From Bacillus sp. FJAT-45037 (GTDB lineage: Bacteria; Bacillota; Bacilli; Bacillales; Bacillaceae_D), in the NCBI RefSeq assembly GCF_002797325.1, contig NZ_NISN01000004.1, forward strand, positions 1-64,000: a DNA stretch of 64,000 nt, given 5' to 3'. The notes beneath the pieces were generated by a model. It was not told the DNA's origin, made no database searches, and saw only the letters and a list, made by a program, of their open reading frames with translations. The translations under genes and the position numbers were made by a program. This document shows, piece by piece, positions 7,905 to 16,724 of this stretch (position 1 is its first letter; every line of letters starts with the position of its first letter).

Positions 7905-9089
7905 ATGCGTAATAAGAACTTAATATATATTACTGGTTTTTTTGGTAACTTTTTTTTTGAAAGAGGAATTTGGATACTTTATTTATTAAGTATAAATTTC
8001 ACAATGTTTCAAGTTGGTATTTTACAAGCGGCTCTTAACTTGTCAATGTTTCTTATGGAAGTTCCATCAGGAATTATATCAGATAAGTTTGGTAGGAAAA
8101 AAGCTCTTTTAATAGGTCATTCTATGATTGTTGTTTATTTATGTATATTCTTGCTTTCAAGTGATTTTTATATTTTGCTTTTAGGTCATGTTATATTTGG
8201 TGCCGGTTTAACATTTATATCCGGAACAGATCAAGCTTATTTATATGATTCCTTAAAAACTGAAGGAAAAGAAAAAGCGTACGGGAAAGCTATTGGCACT
8301 TATAATGCAATTGTCATTACAGCGTTGGCTATTGCAATAGGAATTGGTGGATTCATGCAAGAGTTATCTTGGTCTTATGTGTTCATTGGAGGTATTATTG
8401 CGCAATCGCTTGCGATATTTCTACTTTTATTTTTGAAAGAAATTAATTTTAAAGCCATTGATGCTAGTAAAGGAGAAGGTATCTTATCTGAGCTATCAAA
8501 TTTCTTTAAATTAAATACAAATTTTAAATTTTTAGTCATTTCGTTTTCGGTATTTTTTTCTGTCACATCTGTTTTTTATATGTTTGGGCAAGAAATGTTG
8601 AATAATTCAGGAATGTTAGTTCGAGATATTGCTATTTTATTTGCTGGTTTATCAATTTTACAAGCAATATTGTCGATATTTTCATACAAATTTTCAGAGA
8701 AATATACTGCGAAGAAAGTTTTAATCCTGACTTTTAGCATAATTGGTGCTCTATATATTTTTATAGCATTCAACAATTTGTTACTTACAATTATAAGCTT
8801 TGTAATAATTAATGCTCTTTATGAATTGGTAGACCCAATATCAAGTAAAGTGATTAACGATGAGATTCCTTCAAGAATGAGAGCAACTATTCTATCTTTA
8901 GTTAACCTAGTGACTTCTTTATTAATGTTCATCTTGTTCCCTTTGATGGGCTATGCTGCGGACATTGTTGATTCTACTGTCATTTTATCTGTATTAGGAG
9001 TGCTGTCAGTTATTACGTCGATTGTTACAATTATAGTATTTTACAGAATGAAACCCAACAAAGTTAGCACTTCTAATTCAATTGCTTAA
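7905..9089 (+). CDS. MFS exporter
   Basis: About 394 residues with 12 predicted membrane helices. Motif A is clear in the loop after helix 2 (GIISDKFGRKKALLIGH). ATG at 7905 is chosen because AGGTG lies 8 bases upstream; a GTG at 7896 is in frame but overlaps that site. It follows the SBP5 gene by 15 bases. MccC in microcin C clusters is also an MFS exporter giving self-protection and secretion, so this protein probably exports the modified peptide. Confidence 0.85.
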   Translation: MRNKNLIYITGFFGNFFFERGIWILYLLSINFTMFQVGILQAALNLSMFLMEVPSGIISDKFGRKKALLIGHSMIVVYLCIFLLSSDFYILLLGHVIFGAGLTFISGTDQAYLYDSLKTEGKEKAYGKAIGTYNAIVITALAIAIGIGGFMQELSWSYVFIGGIIAQSLAIFLLLFLKEINFKAIDASKGEGILSELSNFFKLNTNFKFLVISFSVFFSVTSVFYMFGQEMLNNSGMLVRDIAILFAGLSILQAILSIFSYKFSEKYTAKKVLILTFSIIGALYIFIAFNNLLLTIISFVIINALYELVDPISSKVINDEIPSRMRATILSLVNLVTSLLMFILFPLMGYAADIVDSTVILSVLGVLSVITSIVTIIVFYRMKPNKVSTSNSIA

Positions 9090-9107
9090 AAGATAAGGAG
9101 TGAGCAC

Positions 9108-10739
9108 ATGATCAATGTTTCTAGAGTTTCTAAGAACTACACTGGAGAACCAGTATTATGTGATGTTTCTTTTACAGTGAAAAAAGAAGAGAAAATTGCA
9201 GTAGTAGGGCCGAATGGTTCAGGTAAATCTACATTGTTAAATTTAATTGCAAACAGAGATACTCCTGATAGTGGTCAAATTGCAGTTGACAAGGATAATA
9301 ATATTGGAGTGTTAGAACAGATACCTAATGAACAATTTAACCTTTCAGTGAGGCAGGTATTAAAAAGTAGCTTTAGCTATCTTGAAGACTTATCTAAAGA
9401 AATAAAAGGCTTAGAAGATAAGATGGCTAGAGAGTCAGATAATGAAAGCTTATTAGATATTAACCTAAAGCGTTATGGTAAAAAAATAGAAGAATTCGAA
9501 AGGCTGGGAGGGTATAGTATCGAGTCTTCTATTAACTCTGTCGTAGAAGGTCTTGGAATTAATGGAATTATTAATAATCAATATGATACTTTAAGTGGTG
9601 GAGAAAAGACAAAGGTTGGACTAGGTAAATTATTACTTAGTCGGCCAGAAATTTTATTATTAGATGAGCCAACTAATCATCTGGATGTCCATGCTATTGA
9701 ATGGTTAGAAGATTTTGTTAAAAGTTATAAAGGTACTGTACTATTTATATCTCATGATAAAACGTTTTTGAGTAATGTGGCTGAAAAGATAATAGATATT
9801 TACGATAATGAAGTAAAAGTGTGGTCATATAAATATAATGAATTTTTAATTGAGAAAGAAAAATTCCTTCTTAATGAATTCAATAGATATACTGAACAAC
9901 AAAAAAAGATAAAAAAAATGAAAGAAGCTATTAAAACGTTAAGGGAATGGGCTAACCGTTCAAAACCCCCATCAGAAGCATTACATCGAAGAGCAACAAA
10001 TATGGAGAAAGCATTAAATAGAATACAGAAAATACAAAAACCTAAAATGCAAAATGATGTTATTAAAGATGATTTTGAAAAAAGTAACAGATCATCTAAT
10101 ACTATTTTTTTAATCGAAAATGCAAAAAAGCAATATGGTGATAGGATATTGTTTGAAAATGTAAATTTATACATAAATTACGGAGAAAAAATAGGTATTG
10201 TGGGAAATAACGGTACAGGGAAATCTACTCTAATTAAATGCTTATTAGGGAATGAAAAGCTTACAAAAGGAACAATTAAATCAGGAAACAATTTGAATAT
10301 AGGCTATATTAGTCAATCACTTTTAGAGATGGAATCTGATATGACCGTGTTAGAAGCATTTCGAGAAGGTCTAGTTATTGAAGCCGGAGAAGCAAGAAAT
10401 ATATTGGCGAGATTTTTATTCTTTGGATCCAACGTGAATCAGAAAGTTAAAAATTTATCAGGTGGGGAACGAATGCGTTTACGTTTAGCTCAATTGATGC
10501 AAATGCCAATTAATATTTTAATATTAGATGAACCAACAAATCACTTAGATATTGAGACACAAGAGATCATCCAACAGTGTATTGAAGATTTCTTTGGAAC
10601 AGTTTTATGTATATCGCACGATCGTTCTTTATTAAATAGTCTTGAAAGTACATTATGGATCGATAAGGGTTTAATTGAGAAATATAAAGGACCTTACTTT
10701 TACGCTAAGGAAAAAAAAGAGAAAGCAAGCAGCAATTAA
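9108..10739 (+). CDS. ABC-F ATPase, probable ribosome-protection self-resistance protein
   Basis: 543 residues with two ABC domains and no membrane segment. Walker A motifs are GPNGSGKST (near residue 34) and GNNGTGKST (near 367), signatures LSGGEKTKVGL and LSGGERMRLRL, and both Walker B motifs read LLDEPTNHLD-like. A charged linker of about 80 residues joins them (FNRYTEQQKKIKKMKEAIKTL), the ABC-F feature that contacts the ribosomal peptidyl transferase region. Close to the Msr/Lsa/Vga type. It sits 18 bases after the exporter gene. Its presence suggests the product, or a toxic by-product, acts on translation. Confidence 0.85.
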   Translation: MINVSRVSKNYTGEPVLCDVSFTVKKEEKIAVVGPNGSGKSTLLNLIANRDTPDSGQIAVDKDNNIGVLEQIPNEQFNLSVRQVLKSSFSYLEDLSKEIKGLEDKMARESDNESLLDINLKRYGKKIEEFERLGGYSIESSINSVVEGLGINGIINNQYDTLSGGEKTKVGLGKLLLSRPEILLLDEPTNHLDVHAIEWLEDFVKSYKGTVLFISHDKTFLSNVAEKIIDIYDNEVKVWSYKYNEFLIEKEKFLLNEFNRYTEQQKKIKKMKEAIKTLREWANRSKPPSEALHRRATNMEKALNRIQKIQKPKMQNDVIKDDFEKSNRSSNTIFLIENAKKQYGDRILFENVNLYINYGEKIGIVGNNGTGKSTLIKCLLGNEKLTKGTIKSGNNLNIGYISQSLLEMESDMTVLEAFREGLVIEAGEARNILARFLFFGSNVNQKVKNLSGGERMRLRLAQLMQMPINILILDEPTNHLDIETQEIIQQCIEDFFGTVLCISHDRSLLNSLESTLWIDKGLIEKYKGPYFYAKEKKEKASSN

Positions 10740-10762
10740 TTAATTGCCGCTTGCTTTTTTAT
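10722..10762. terminator. Bidirectional terminator overlapping two convergent stop codons
   Basis: AAGCAAGC-A-GCAATTAA and TTAATTGC-C-GCTTGCTT form a near-perfect stem with an A tract before and a T tract after. It contains the stop codons of both convergent genes (9108-10739 and 10736-12013). Confidence 0.85.
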
Positions 10763-12013
10763 TACAAATGATGCCATAGGAAAATATTTTGTCTGTTCTA
10801 ATAAGTCTTCAATCTTCATCTTCATAACTATACTGTTGAATATATTTTCTAGTAAACTACTGTCTTCGTTAGATAATTTCGGTAAGTTAACGACGTCTCT
10901 GTAATAGTAGTATTCACTTAGTAGTATTTCTAAAGCTAATTCTTTAATTTTGAGTGAATCATTAAGTGTCAAATTTGAATTATTTACAAGTGATTTTTCT
11001 AGTTCTTTGCGTGTGAGAGATTTATATGTAGTTGGGTTCTCGATTGCGGTAAAACCAGAAGATAAATAAAAAGGTACAAATCTTCCTAAGGCAGTTCTAG
11101 ATTCAACATAAGTGCAATTAAGCTCCATATTTTGAACATTTAATAAGCTTTTTGTGAGACCTATACCTCTATATGCTGGGTGAACTATAATTCTAGCATT
11201 TACCCTAAGTAGTTCATTCACTTCTTTGAATAAAGTAATATTATTCCATTTATCTGAGTAGGGCCTAATAAAAACACTTACTCCTAGTACATCATTTTTA
11301 TTTTTTATAATGTAATATTTAGGATCATACTTTGAATAAGATGCATCTGGGAAATAATGATATTTTTTTAGGGATAAATAATGACTATAGTCTCCTTCTG
11401 CTAACGTTAATTCTTCAATGAAATCCAATTTAGGCAATGGATTCTTATTAATAATATTCTTATATGTACCATTTAAATCAAGTATAATAAGTTGCCCAGG
11501 ACTTAAAGAGCTTACTAGATCATCATGTGGAGTAGCAACAACTAACTTGATTTTTTTTCTCCTACAGATTTTTTGTAAATTGTAGGCTACTACTTTAGCT
11601 GTCAATCTATCTAAATTTGTTAGAAATTCATCAACTACAATAATTGCAGGGTTTGATTCCAAAGCCTTAGCTAATTTAAATCTGAATTTTTGACCGTCAG
11701 ATAGCTCTGTATAATTTTTAAGATAGATATATGCCTCACTAAGCCCCACTTGACTTAATAAGTTTATTGCATCGGTAAATGATTGACCAATTATATTAAT
11801 GATTGCAGTGCTTTTATTAACTGGTTCTTTGAGAGTAGTTGCATTGGTATGATTCAAGAATAAATTCAAAAGATATGACTTACCACTACCGCTATACCCT
11901 GTAATGTAGGTTATATCATCTTTAGTAATAATGACCTCTCTTTCGTAAAAGTCTTTAGGTAATTCACTTAATCCAAAAGTCTCATATACTAAATCTTCTC
12001 TTAATTTGTTCAT
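10736..12013 (-). CDS. ABC-type ATPase fused to GNAT acetyltransferase (COG2401-like)
   Basis: 425 residues. The N-terminal half is an ABC ATPase: Walker A GYSGSGKS near residue 39, signature-like LSDGQKFRFKLAKAL, Walker B AIIVVDEF. The middle part is a GNAT fold with the acetyl-CoA loop in VHPAYRGIGLTKSLLN near residue 280. The last 80 residues are helical. This combination matches the family described as 'ABC-type ATPase fused to a predicted acetyltransferase'. MccE in microcin C clusters also uses a GNAT domain to inactivate the processed toxin, so an immunity role is attractive. It is divergent from the S9 peptidase gene and shares a long inverted repeat with it. RBS AGGGGTGAAG precedes ATG at 12013. 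Confidence 0.75.
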   Translation of the reverse strand: MNKLREDLVYETFGLSELPKDFYEREVIITKDDITYITGYSGSGKSYLLNLFLNHTNATTLKEPVNKSTAIINIIGQSFTDAINLLSQVGLSEAYIYLKNYTELSDGQKFRFKLAKALESNPAIIVVDEFLTNLDRLTAKVVAYNLQKICRRKKIKLVVATPHDDLVSSLSPGQLIILDLNGTYKNIINKNPLPKLDFIEELTLAEGDYSHYLSLKKYHYFPDASYSKYDPKYYIIKNKNDVLGVSVFIRPYSDKWNNITLFKEVNELLRVNARIIVHPAYRGIGLTKSLLNVQNMELNCTYVESRTALGRFVPFYLSSGFTAIENPTTYKSLTRKELEKSLVNNSNLTLNDSLKIKELALEILLSEYYYYRDVVNLPKLSNEDSSLLENIFNSIVMKMKIEDLLEQTKYFPMASFVIKKQAAIN

Positions 12014-12024
12014 ACTTCACCCCT

Positions 12025-12067
12025 ATATAATTATACTATATAAATTGATTATATAGTATAATTATAT
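12025..12067. promoter_or_regulatory. Long inverted repeat between divergent genes
   Basis: Two perfect 19-bp arms (12025-12043 and 12049-12067) around the 5-base centre ATTGA. The arm core is TATAATTATACTATATAA. TATACT/TATAAT-like -10 boxes can be read on both strands inside the arms, so this is likely a bidirectional promoter overlapped by an operator. It controls the ABC-GNAT gene (start 12013) and the S9 peptidase gene (start 12089). Confidence 0.7.
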
Positions 12068-12088
12068 TATATAAAAGGGGGTAATTAA

Positions 12089-13795
12089 ATGCAATATAGC
12101 GATATTTCATTATTTTTGGATGTGCATATGATATATAACTTTGCGGTTAATTCAAATGACGACGAAATTACAATGGTTCTTAAGGTTGATGAAGAAGTAG
12201 AAATTTGGAGGTATTCCCTAGAAAAAAAACAAATAAGCAAAATAGTAACGTTAAATAATAAATGTTATTCAATTCTTGTTGATGTTAATGATAGATTATA
12301 CGTCACAGTCGATGATAATGGTAACGAAAATAGGCGGTTATTGATTCTAAATAAAAATTCTAACATATTCAAAAACGCAGGGGGTGAACATGTCAATTAT
12401 ATTGGCTTAATATATGATGAAGATGAAGGGAAGATATATTTTTCAAATAATAAAAATAAGTTCTCAATTGAAGAAAGAAATCTATTGGAAAAGGAGAGTA
12501 AAACTTTATTGGAAGATACAAAACCAATATATCTTCTGACTAAATTTAAAGATAAAATGGTGTACCTTAAACATTTAAAAAATAGCCATAGAATAGCCTA
12601 CTTTTATTCTAATGGAGAAAAATATCCCCTAATTAAAGATGATAAAAATGAGTTTTTAATTAATGATGTAGAATTTGTGGGCGAGGATAAAATTTATTTT
12701 GCATCAAATTATTTAGGTGAATACTCTAACCTTTACATTTTTTATACAAAGACAAAAGTTGCAGAAAAAATATTGGAAATAAACAAAGAAGATATTAAAG
12801 CTATATATAAATTTGATAATCAGACTTTACTTTTAAAAACAGTAAACAAAACAGAAGAGTTCTTATATTTTTATAACACAGTAACTGGAAATTTAGTGAA
12901 CATAAATTCACCAATTACAAATATAGCTAAAGTTATTGTAAGGGAAAACAAGATATACATATTAGGAGATTCTGCAAGTATCCCACCAAATATATTTAAA
13001 TATTCGAACGGCCAATGGGATAACTTAACAAAATTTAGGACGGATTATAAATTAGTTAAACCGCAGAAAGTAATGATAAAATCTATAGATAACTTAATTT
13101 TTGAGAGTTTATATTACAAAAATGCTAATAAATCAGAAAATGCTATTATTTGGTTACATGGAGGTCCACAATCTATAGAAAAGAACTATTTTTGTGGATA
13201 TCATCAATTTTTTATTAAAAATGGATTTGATATAATTACTCCAAATTTTAGAGGATCAAAGGGGTATGGGAGCGAGTTTATGAAAAAAGTTGAAGGTAAC
13301 TGGCTTGCCCCTATTATTGATATAAGAGCTACAATTGAGTTTTTGATACGTAATAGGTATAAAAATATAGTCTTAATGGGAGCAAGTTACGGTGGATATT
13401 TAGCGCTAATGACAGATATAGAGACACACTATAAAGAGGTTAAATGTTCAATAAATCTTTATGGACCTACTGATTTAATTCATTTTATTATGAATGCACC
13501 GGCCAGAATGCGATATTCACTAAACAAGTGGATAGGAGACATAGAGACTGAAAAAGAGAGGTTATGCAATGAGTCACCTGCTTATAGATTTCACGAAGCA
13601 AGAAATCCTATTTTAAATATTTACGGTGAGAATGATCCACGAGTCAAGTATAAAGAGGATAAAGATAGGATAAAAAGCTCATTAATTAATGATATAGTTA
13701 TTGCCGGTGAAGGTCATGGTGTATCTAGAAAAAATAGTGAGATAAAAGTATATAACAGTATATATCAATTTATTCAGAAATCTATTAGTAAGTAA
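12089..13795 (+). CDS. S9 family prolyl-oligopeptidase-like serine peptidase
   Basis: 568 residues. The N-terminal 330 residues are a beta-propeller-like region; the C-terminal 240 are an alpha/beta hydrolase peptidase domain. Catalytic triad as read: Ser433 in GASYGGY, Asp516 in ENDPRVKY, His543 in GEGHGVS; HGGPQS forms the oxyanion-side loop. No signal peptide, so it is cytoplasmic. GGGGG sits 9 bases before ATG. In microcin C systems a peptidase (MccF, unrelated S66 family) cleaves the toxin for immunity. Here an S9 enzyme could remove the leader or destroy imported product. Confidence 0.85.
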   Translation: MQYSDISLFLDVHMIYNFAVNSNDDEITMVLKVDEEVEIWRYSLEKKQISKIVTLNNKCYSILVDVNDRLYVTVDDNGNENRRLLILNKNSNIFKNAGGEHVNYIGLIYDEDEGKIYFSNNKNKFSIEERNLLEKESKTLLEDTKPIYLLTKFKDKMVYLKHLKNSHRIAYFYSNGEKYPLIKDDKNEFLINDVEFVGEDKIYFASNYLGEYSNLYIFYTKTKVAEKILEINKEDIKAIYKFDNQTLLLKTVNKTEEFLYFYNTVTGNLVNINSPITNIAKVIVRENKIYILGDSASIPPNIFKYSNGQWDNLTKFRTDYKLVKPQKVMIKSIDNLIFESLYYKNANKSENAIIWLHGGPQSIEKNYFCGYHQFFIKNGFDIITPNFRGSKGYGSEFMKKVEGNWLAPIIDIRATIEFLIRNRYKNIVLMGASYGGYLALMTDIETHYKEVKCSINLYGPTDLIHFIMNAPARMRYSLNKWIGDIETEKERLCNESPAYRFHEARNPILNIYGENDPRVKYKEDKDRIKSSLINDIVIAGEGHGVSRKNSEIKVYNSIYQFIQKSISK

Positions 13796-14300
13796 GTTAT
13801 GATGAGAGTAATGTAGAAATGTATCGAACCGTTGGACTTCTTAAATGCACAATAGAATGTCTAGTTGTGTTCTATTAAAAGCAATGGTATGTTGGTTTTC
13901 ATAACCTTCACGTAAAGATGTTCGTACGCACTTTAATAAGTGTATAATTCTAAATCAAGAAATCAAGAAATCAATAACAACAAGGCATAAAATCTTTCGC
14001 TTTCAAAAGGAATTCATGTAAGGTCACCTATTATTGTCCTATCCAGATCAAGTTTTTAAAAAGAAAAGTTTTCTAACAGGTTCGTTTTTGGCATAGAAAA
14101 CCATTACTTTCAACTGAAATAACGAATCTCTTTTATAACATTCAAACGAATGTATTGGAAATGCAATGATTATGAGGGTTTCTCAAATAGCATTAACAAT
14201 CAAAATTGGTTGGATGGAAGAGCGACCAGGCAGTGGATAGAGAAGAATTATAAAAAAATAAGTGATAAATGCGCTGTTTCAATATAAGGAGCTGCGCATA
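13796..14300. other. Gap with no recognised gene
   Basis: About 500 bases without a supported ORF on either strand, AT-rich, no strong hairpin. It separates the peptide cluster from the lipoprotein/integrase module and may be decayed mobile DNA. Confidence 0.5.
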
Positions 14301-14471
14301 TTACTCTAGATATGAACTTAAAATGACGTTTGAATCGTCTATGATCTGTGTAAAGGCTTCTGTATATAGATTCCAACTCTCATTAGCTTCTTCTTGAGCA
14401 GCATCTTCACCACCTCCGCAACCTCTAAGTAATAATAATGTAAAACCGCTTACTAGAAATATCTTTTTCAA
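14301..14471 (-). CDS. Small lipoprotein
   Basis: 56 residues from a TTG at 14471, chosen because AAAGGAGA lies 8 bases upstream; the in-frame ATG at 14489 would overlap that site. KKIFLVSGFTLLLLRGC is a lipoprotein signal with the lipobox Cys before GGGEDAAQ. The remainder is acidic and short (ends SSYLE). Could be a truncated larger lipoprotein. Confidence 0.55.
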   Translation of the reverse strand: MKKIFLVSGFTLLLLRGCGGGEDAAQEEANESWNLYTEAFTQIIDDSNVILSSYLE

Positions 14472-14496
14472 TTTACATTCTCCTTTCATAGAAAAC

Positions 14497-14542
14497 GGAA
14501 AACCCCCTTCTAATGTAAGAATACATTAGAAGGGGGTTTCCC
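14497..14542. terminator. Strong terminator after integrase gene
   Basis: Stem AAACCCCCTTCTAATGTA with TACATTAGAAGGGGGTTT around a 4-base loop. On the minus strand it lies 80 bases after the integrase stop and should end that transcript just before the lipoprotein gene. Confidence 0.85.
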
Positions 14543-14623
14543 TTGACTAGATTTGTAACTATTATACTATTAAAAATGAATCATTGAAAGTAATTGTAAA
14601 AATATGAAACCTTTATTGATTCA

Positions 14624-15793
14624 TTAACTGAATAGCTTGTCATCCCAATGTAAGGAAGCATCATTCTTCTTCTGTAGATGTTTACTTACATACCCCTCGG
14701 TTGTTGTTCTAGAAGAATGACCTACTGTATGCTGCACTTGTTCAATAGGCAGTCCAAGCTCCATTACGCAGTAGTTGACGAAAAAATGCCGAAACCAGTG
14801 AGGACTTATATTACCATCTTTACGATCTAGCCATTCAAACTCACTCTTTTTAATTATCTTAATGATGTAGTTACTTAAATACTTATACGAATAAAAGTGA
14901 GCTTTGTTTGTAGTGAACAAAGGTTCTCTGTTCTTAGGATTTAATTCGCATGATACTCCTCTTCGCTTTCTAAAACGTAGAATACTCCTCATGGTAGGTT
15001 CCATTAACCGCGCATGACGTTCCACGCCACCTTTACCTATGACTTTTAAGTAATAGCTTCCTTCCTTCACACTCGAATCTTGATAGATATTTCCCCAGGT
15101 AGCTGTAGCGATTTCATTTACACGTAGACCAGTTGTTGCAAGAGTAATTAGCAATGCGTGATTAATAGGATGCTGCTCGTAAAAAGATAGAAGAGACTGG
15201 ACTTCTTCTAAACTAAGAAAACGATCTGGCCGTTCTTGTTTACGTGTGGTGCTCTTTTTAAATGAGACATGAAGCGGGTATTCAATGACATCTTCATCAT
15301 AAATCCACCTTAAAAACCCTTTGACCACAACGTTCTTTCGTGTACGAGTAGAAGAGGGATACCCGACTTTCCCATCGTTCCGCTTCAATTGTTTGAGCCA
15401 TTCTTGGTATTGTCTGATATGACGTTTTTCTACTCGTTTAAGGTAAGAAGGCAGTTCTTCATCCTCGGTCTGTTCATTAGAGATGAGGAAATTAATGAAA
15501 GTGTAGAATTGCAGAAGATCACGAATATATTCCTTCTTGGTTTGTTCCGTTTTATTCTTGCTCTCATCATCGTAGGTTGGCTTATGTAAGTAATAATAGA
15601 TAAGTTCTTGATCAGTGAACGAGTCGAAAGAGGATAAGGCTTGGCGTTCATTATCATCCAACTTAAGTTCAAGATGATCATAGAGACTACTATCTAAGAA
15701 TGATCGATAAAGAGATACAAGATTGGATTGGTCTTTATATAGTGAATTTTTTGTATTTACTAAATCAAGTGTATTATTAGTTGATTTAACCAT
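14624..15793 (-). CDS. Tyrosine recombinase / integrase
   Basis: 389 residues. Residues 85-180 form a SAM-like core-binding domain (KKEYIRDLLQFYTFINFL). The catalytic domain has Arg in TTGLRVNEIATA, a Lys in IGKGGVERH, HWFRHFF (HxxR), VGHSS and the nucleophile in TTEGYVSKHLQ. It is most like XerC/D-type plasmid or transposon integrases. A truncated relative lies at 62910-63471. It transcribes away from a 350-bp region holding an exact palindrome at 15921-15950, a candidate target or operator. Confidence 0.9.
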   Translation of the reverse strand: MVKSTNNTLDLVNTKNSLYKDQSNLVSLYRSFLDSSLYDHLELKLDDNERQALSSFDSFTDQELIYYYLHKPTYDDESKNKTEQTKKEYIRDLLQFYTFINFLISNEQTEDEELPSYLKRVEKRHIRQYQEWLKQLKRNDGKVGYPSSTRTRKNVVVKGFLRWIYDEDVIEYPLHVSFKKSTTRKQERPDRFLSLEEVQSLLSFYEQHPINHALLITLATTGLRVNEIATATWGNIYQDSSVKEGSYYLKVIGKGGVERHARLMEPTMRSILRFRKRRGVSCELNPKNREPLFTTNKAHFYSYKYLSNYIIKIIKKSEFEWLDRKDGNISPHWFRHFFVNYCVMELGLPIEQVQHTVGHSSRTTTEGYVSKHLQKKNDASLHWDDKLFS

Positions 15794-15860
15794 TAAGTTA
15801 TCACCTCATACCTATTAATAAATATATATATAATATTAGATTATCATAATTTGTCACTTG

Positions 15861-15875
15861 TTTTAAATAAAGATA
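15861..15875 (+). repeat. Half-site TTTTAAATAAAGATA
   Basis: Matches the right part of the palindrome at 15921-15950. A similar pair of sites (near 63534 and 63601) lies upstream of the second integrase copy, so the arrangement is conserved. Confidence 0.45.
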
Positions 15876-15920
15876 GAGTATGTTTGTAGATAAAGAGAAT
15901 AACAGCTAATTTTTCTAGCG

Positions 15921-15950
15921 ATAATTTATCTTTAAATAAAGATAAATTAT
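15921..15950. repeat. 30-bp palindrome upstream of integrase, candidate recombination site or operator
   Basis: Arms ATAATTTATCTTTA and TAAAGATAAATTAT (14 bp each, perfect) around AA. It lies in the 352-bp intergenic region between the divergent integrase and the gene at 16146. Symmetry and size fit either a dif/res-like core bound by a tyrosine recombinase or a repressor operator. The core TTATCTTTAAATAAAGATAA is present again at 63601-63620. Confidence 0.55.
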
Positions 15951-16069
15951 ATGAATTCAATACTGATTTTACATCGTAATGATATTTAAATAGTTATTAT
16001 ATGTGGATGTTTTTATATTTGAATAATCATTCATTGTTTGTTTTTGTATGAGTACACCTTTAACTATAT

Positions 16070-16097
16070 TTGTTCTTTGTAGTAAGATAAGTATAAG
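16070..16097 (+). promoter_or_regulatory. Promoter of the small DNA-binding operon
   Basis: TTGTTC (16070-16075), 16-base spacer, TATAAG (16092-16097). The same block, from ACACCTTTAACTAT to the -10 region, is conserved upstream of the paralogous gene at 63813, which supports a functional promoter. Confidence 0.5.
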
Positions 16098-16145
16098 AAT
16101 AGAGCATATAGTATTTATATATGAAAAAAGAAGGGGCGATAAAAA

Positions 16146-16466
16146 ATGGATAAAAGCAGCAACAATATTCTAACGTTCAGTGATGAAGAAATTCTAAATA
16201 GGTACGAATTATTTGTTAGCCAATTTCTCATTGGCGAAGAGAAGGTGAAGAGAAAAGAAATATTGCCGCGATTTTGGACAATTAGTGTTCTGGAAAAGGA
16301 CTTTAACGTGTCAATTGAGTTGAAAAATATCGGGGATTGGCATGGAGTCGCACAATGGTGCGCGGTTGTTACAGAACCAAGCGGAGATCAATCAAACTAT
16401 CTTCTATTTGATCGAGAAATGAAAGAATGGGCGACGGAGCAGAGGGAGATTAGAGGTTTAGATTAA
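16146..16466 (+). CDS. Conserved hypothetical protein of the integrase module
   Basis: 106 residues, soluble, acidic. GAAGGGG lies 8 bases before ATG. A close paralogue starts at 63813, in the same position beside another integrase copy, so this gene belongs to the module rather than being random. It has no motif I recognise; an alpha/beta pattern with Trp-rich centre (ISVLEKDFNVSIELKNIGDWHG) is visible. First gene of a four-gene operon. Confidence 0.7.
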   Translation: MDKSSNNILTFSDEEILNRYELFVSQFLIGEEKVKRKEILPRFWTISVLEKDFNVSIELKNIGDWHGVAQWCAVVTEPSGDQSNYLLFDREMKEWATEQREIRGLD

Positions 16467-16496
16467 TCAAATCCCTACAGAACAGGAGGAGGAAGA

Positions 16497-16724
16497 ATGC
16501 TTACTCATTTCACATTTGTATTATCTGAACAAGTTTTAAAGCAGACAGAGGAAACAAATGCCGTTTTGTTTACTGCTTCAAAAAAAGAAGGCAAAAATGA
16601 AGTGTACGATATCATTTGGGAACAAAACGGACAGAAAGGTGAAAATAATTACCGAGCTGATGAAGTTAAAGAGTTTATAGAGATCGGTGATTGGATTGTG
16701 ATTAAAGAGGGGGAAGAAGCATGA
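16497..16724 (+). CDS. Small hypothetical protein
   Basis: 75 residues, no membrane segment. AGGAGGAAG lies close upstream of ATG. Its stop overlaps the next start (ATGA), so it is translationally coupled to the HTH protein. Function unknown. Confidence 0.65.
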   Translation: MLTHFTFVLSEQVLKQTEETNAVLFTASKKEGKNEVYDIIWEQNGQKGENNYRADEVKEFIEIGDWIVIKEGEEA

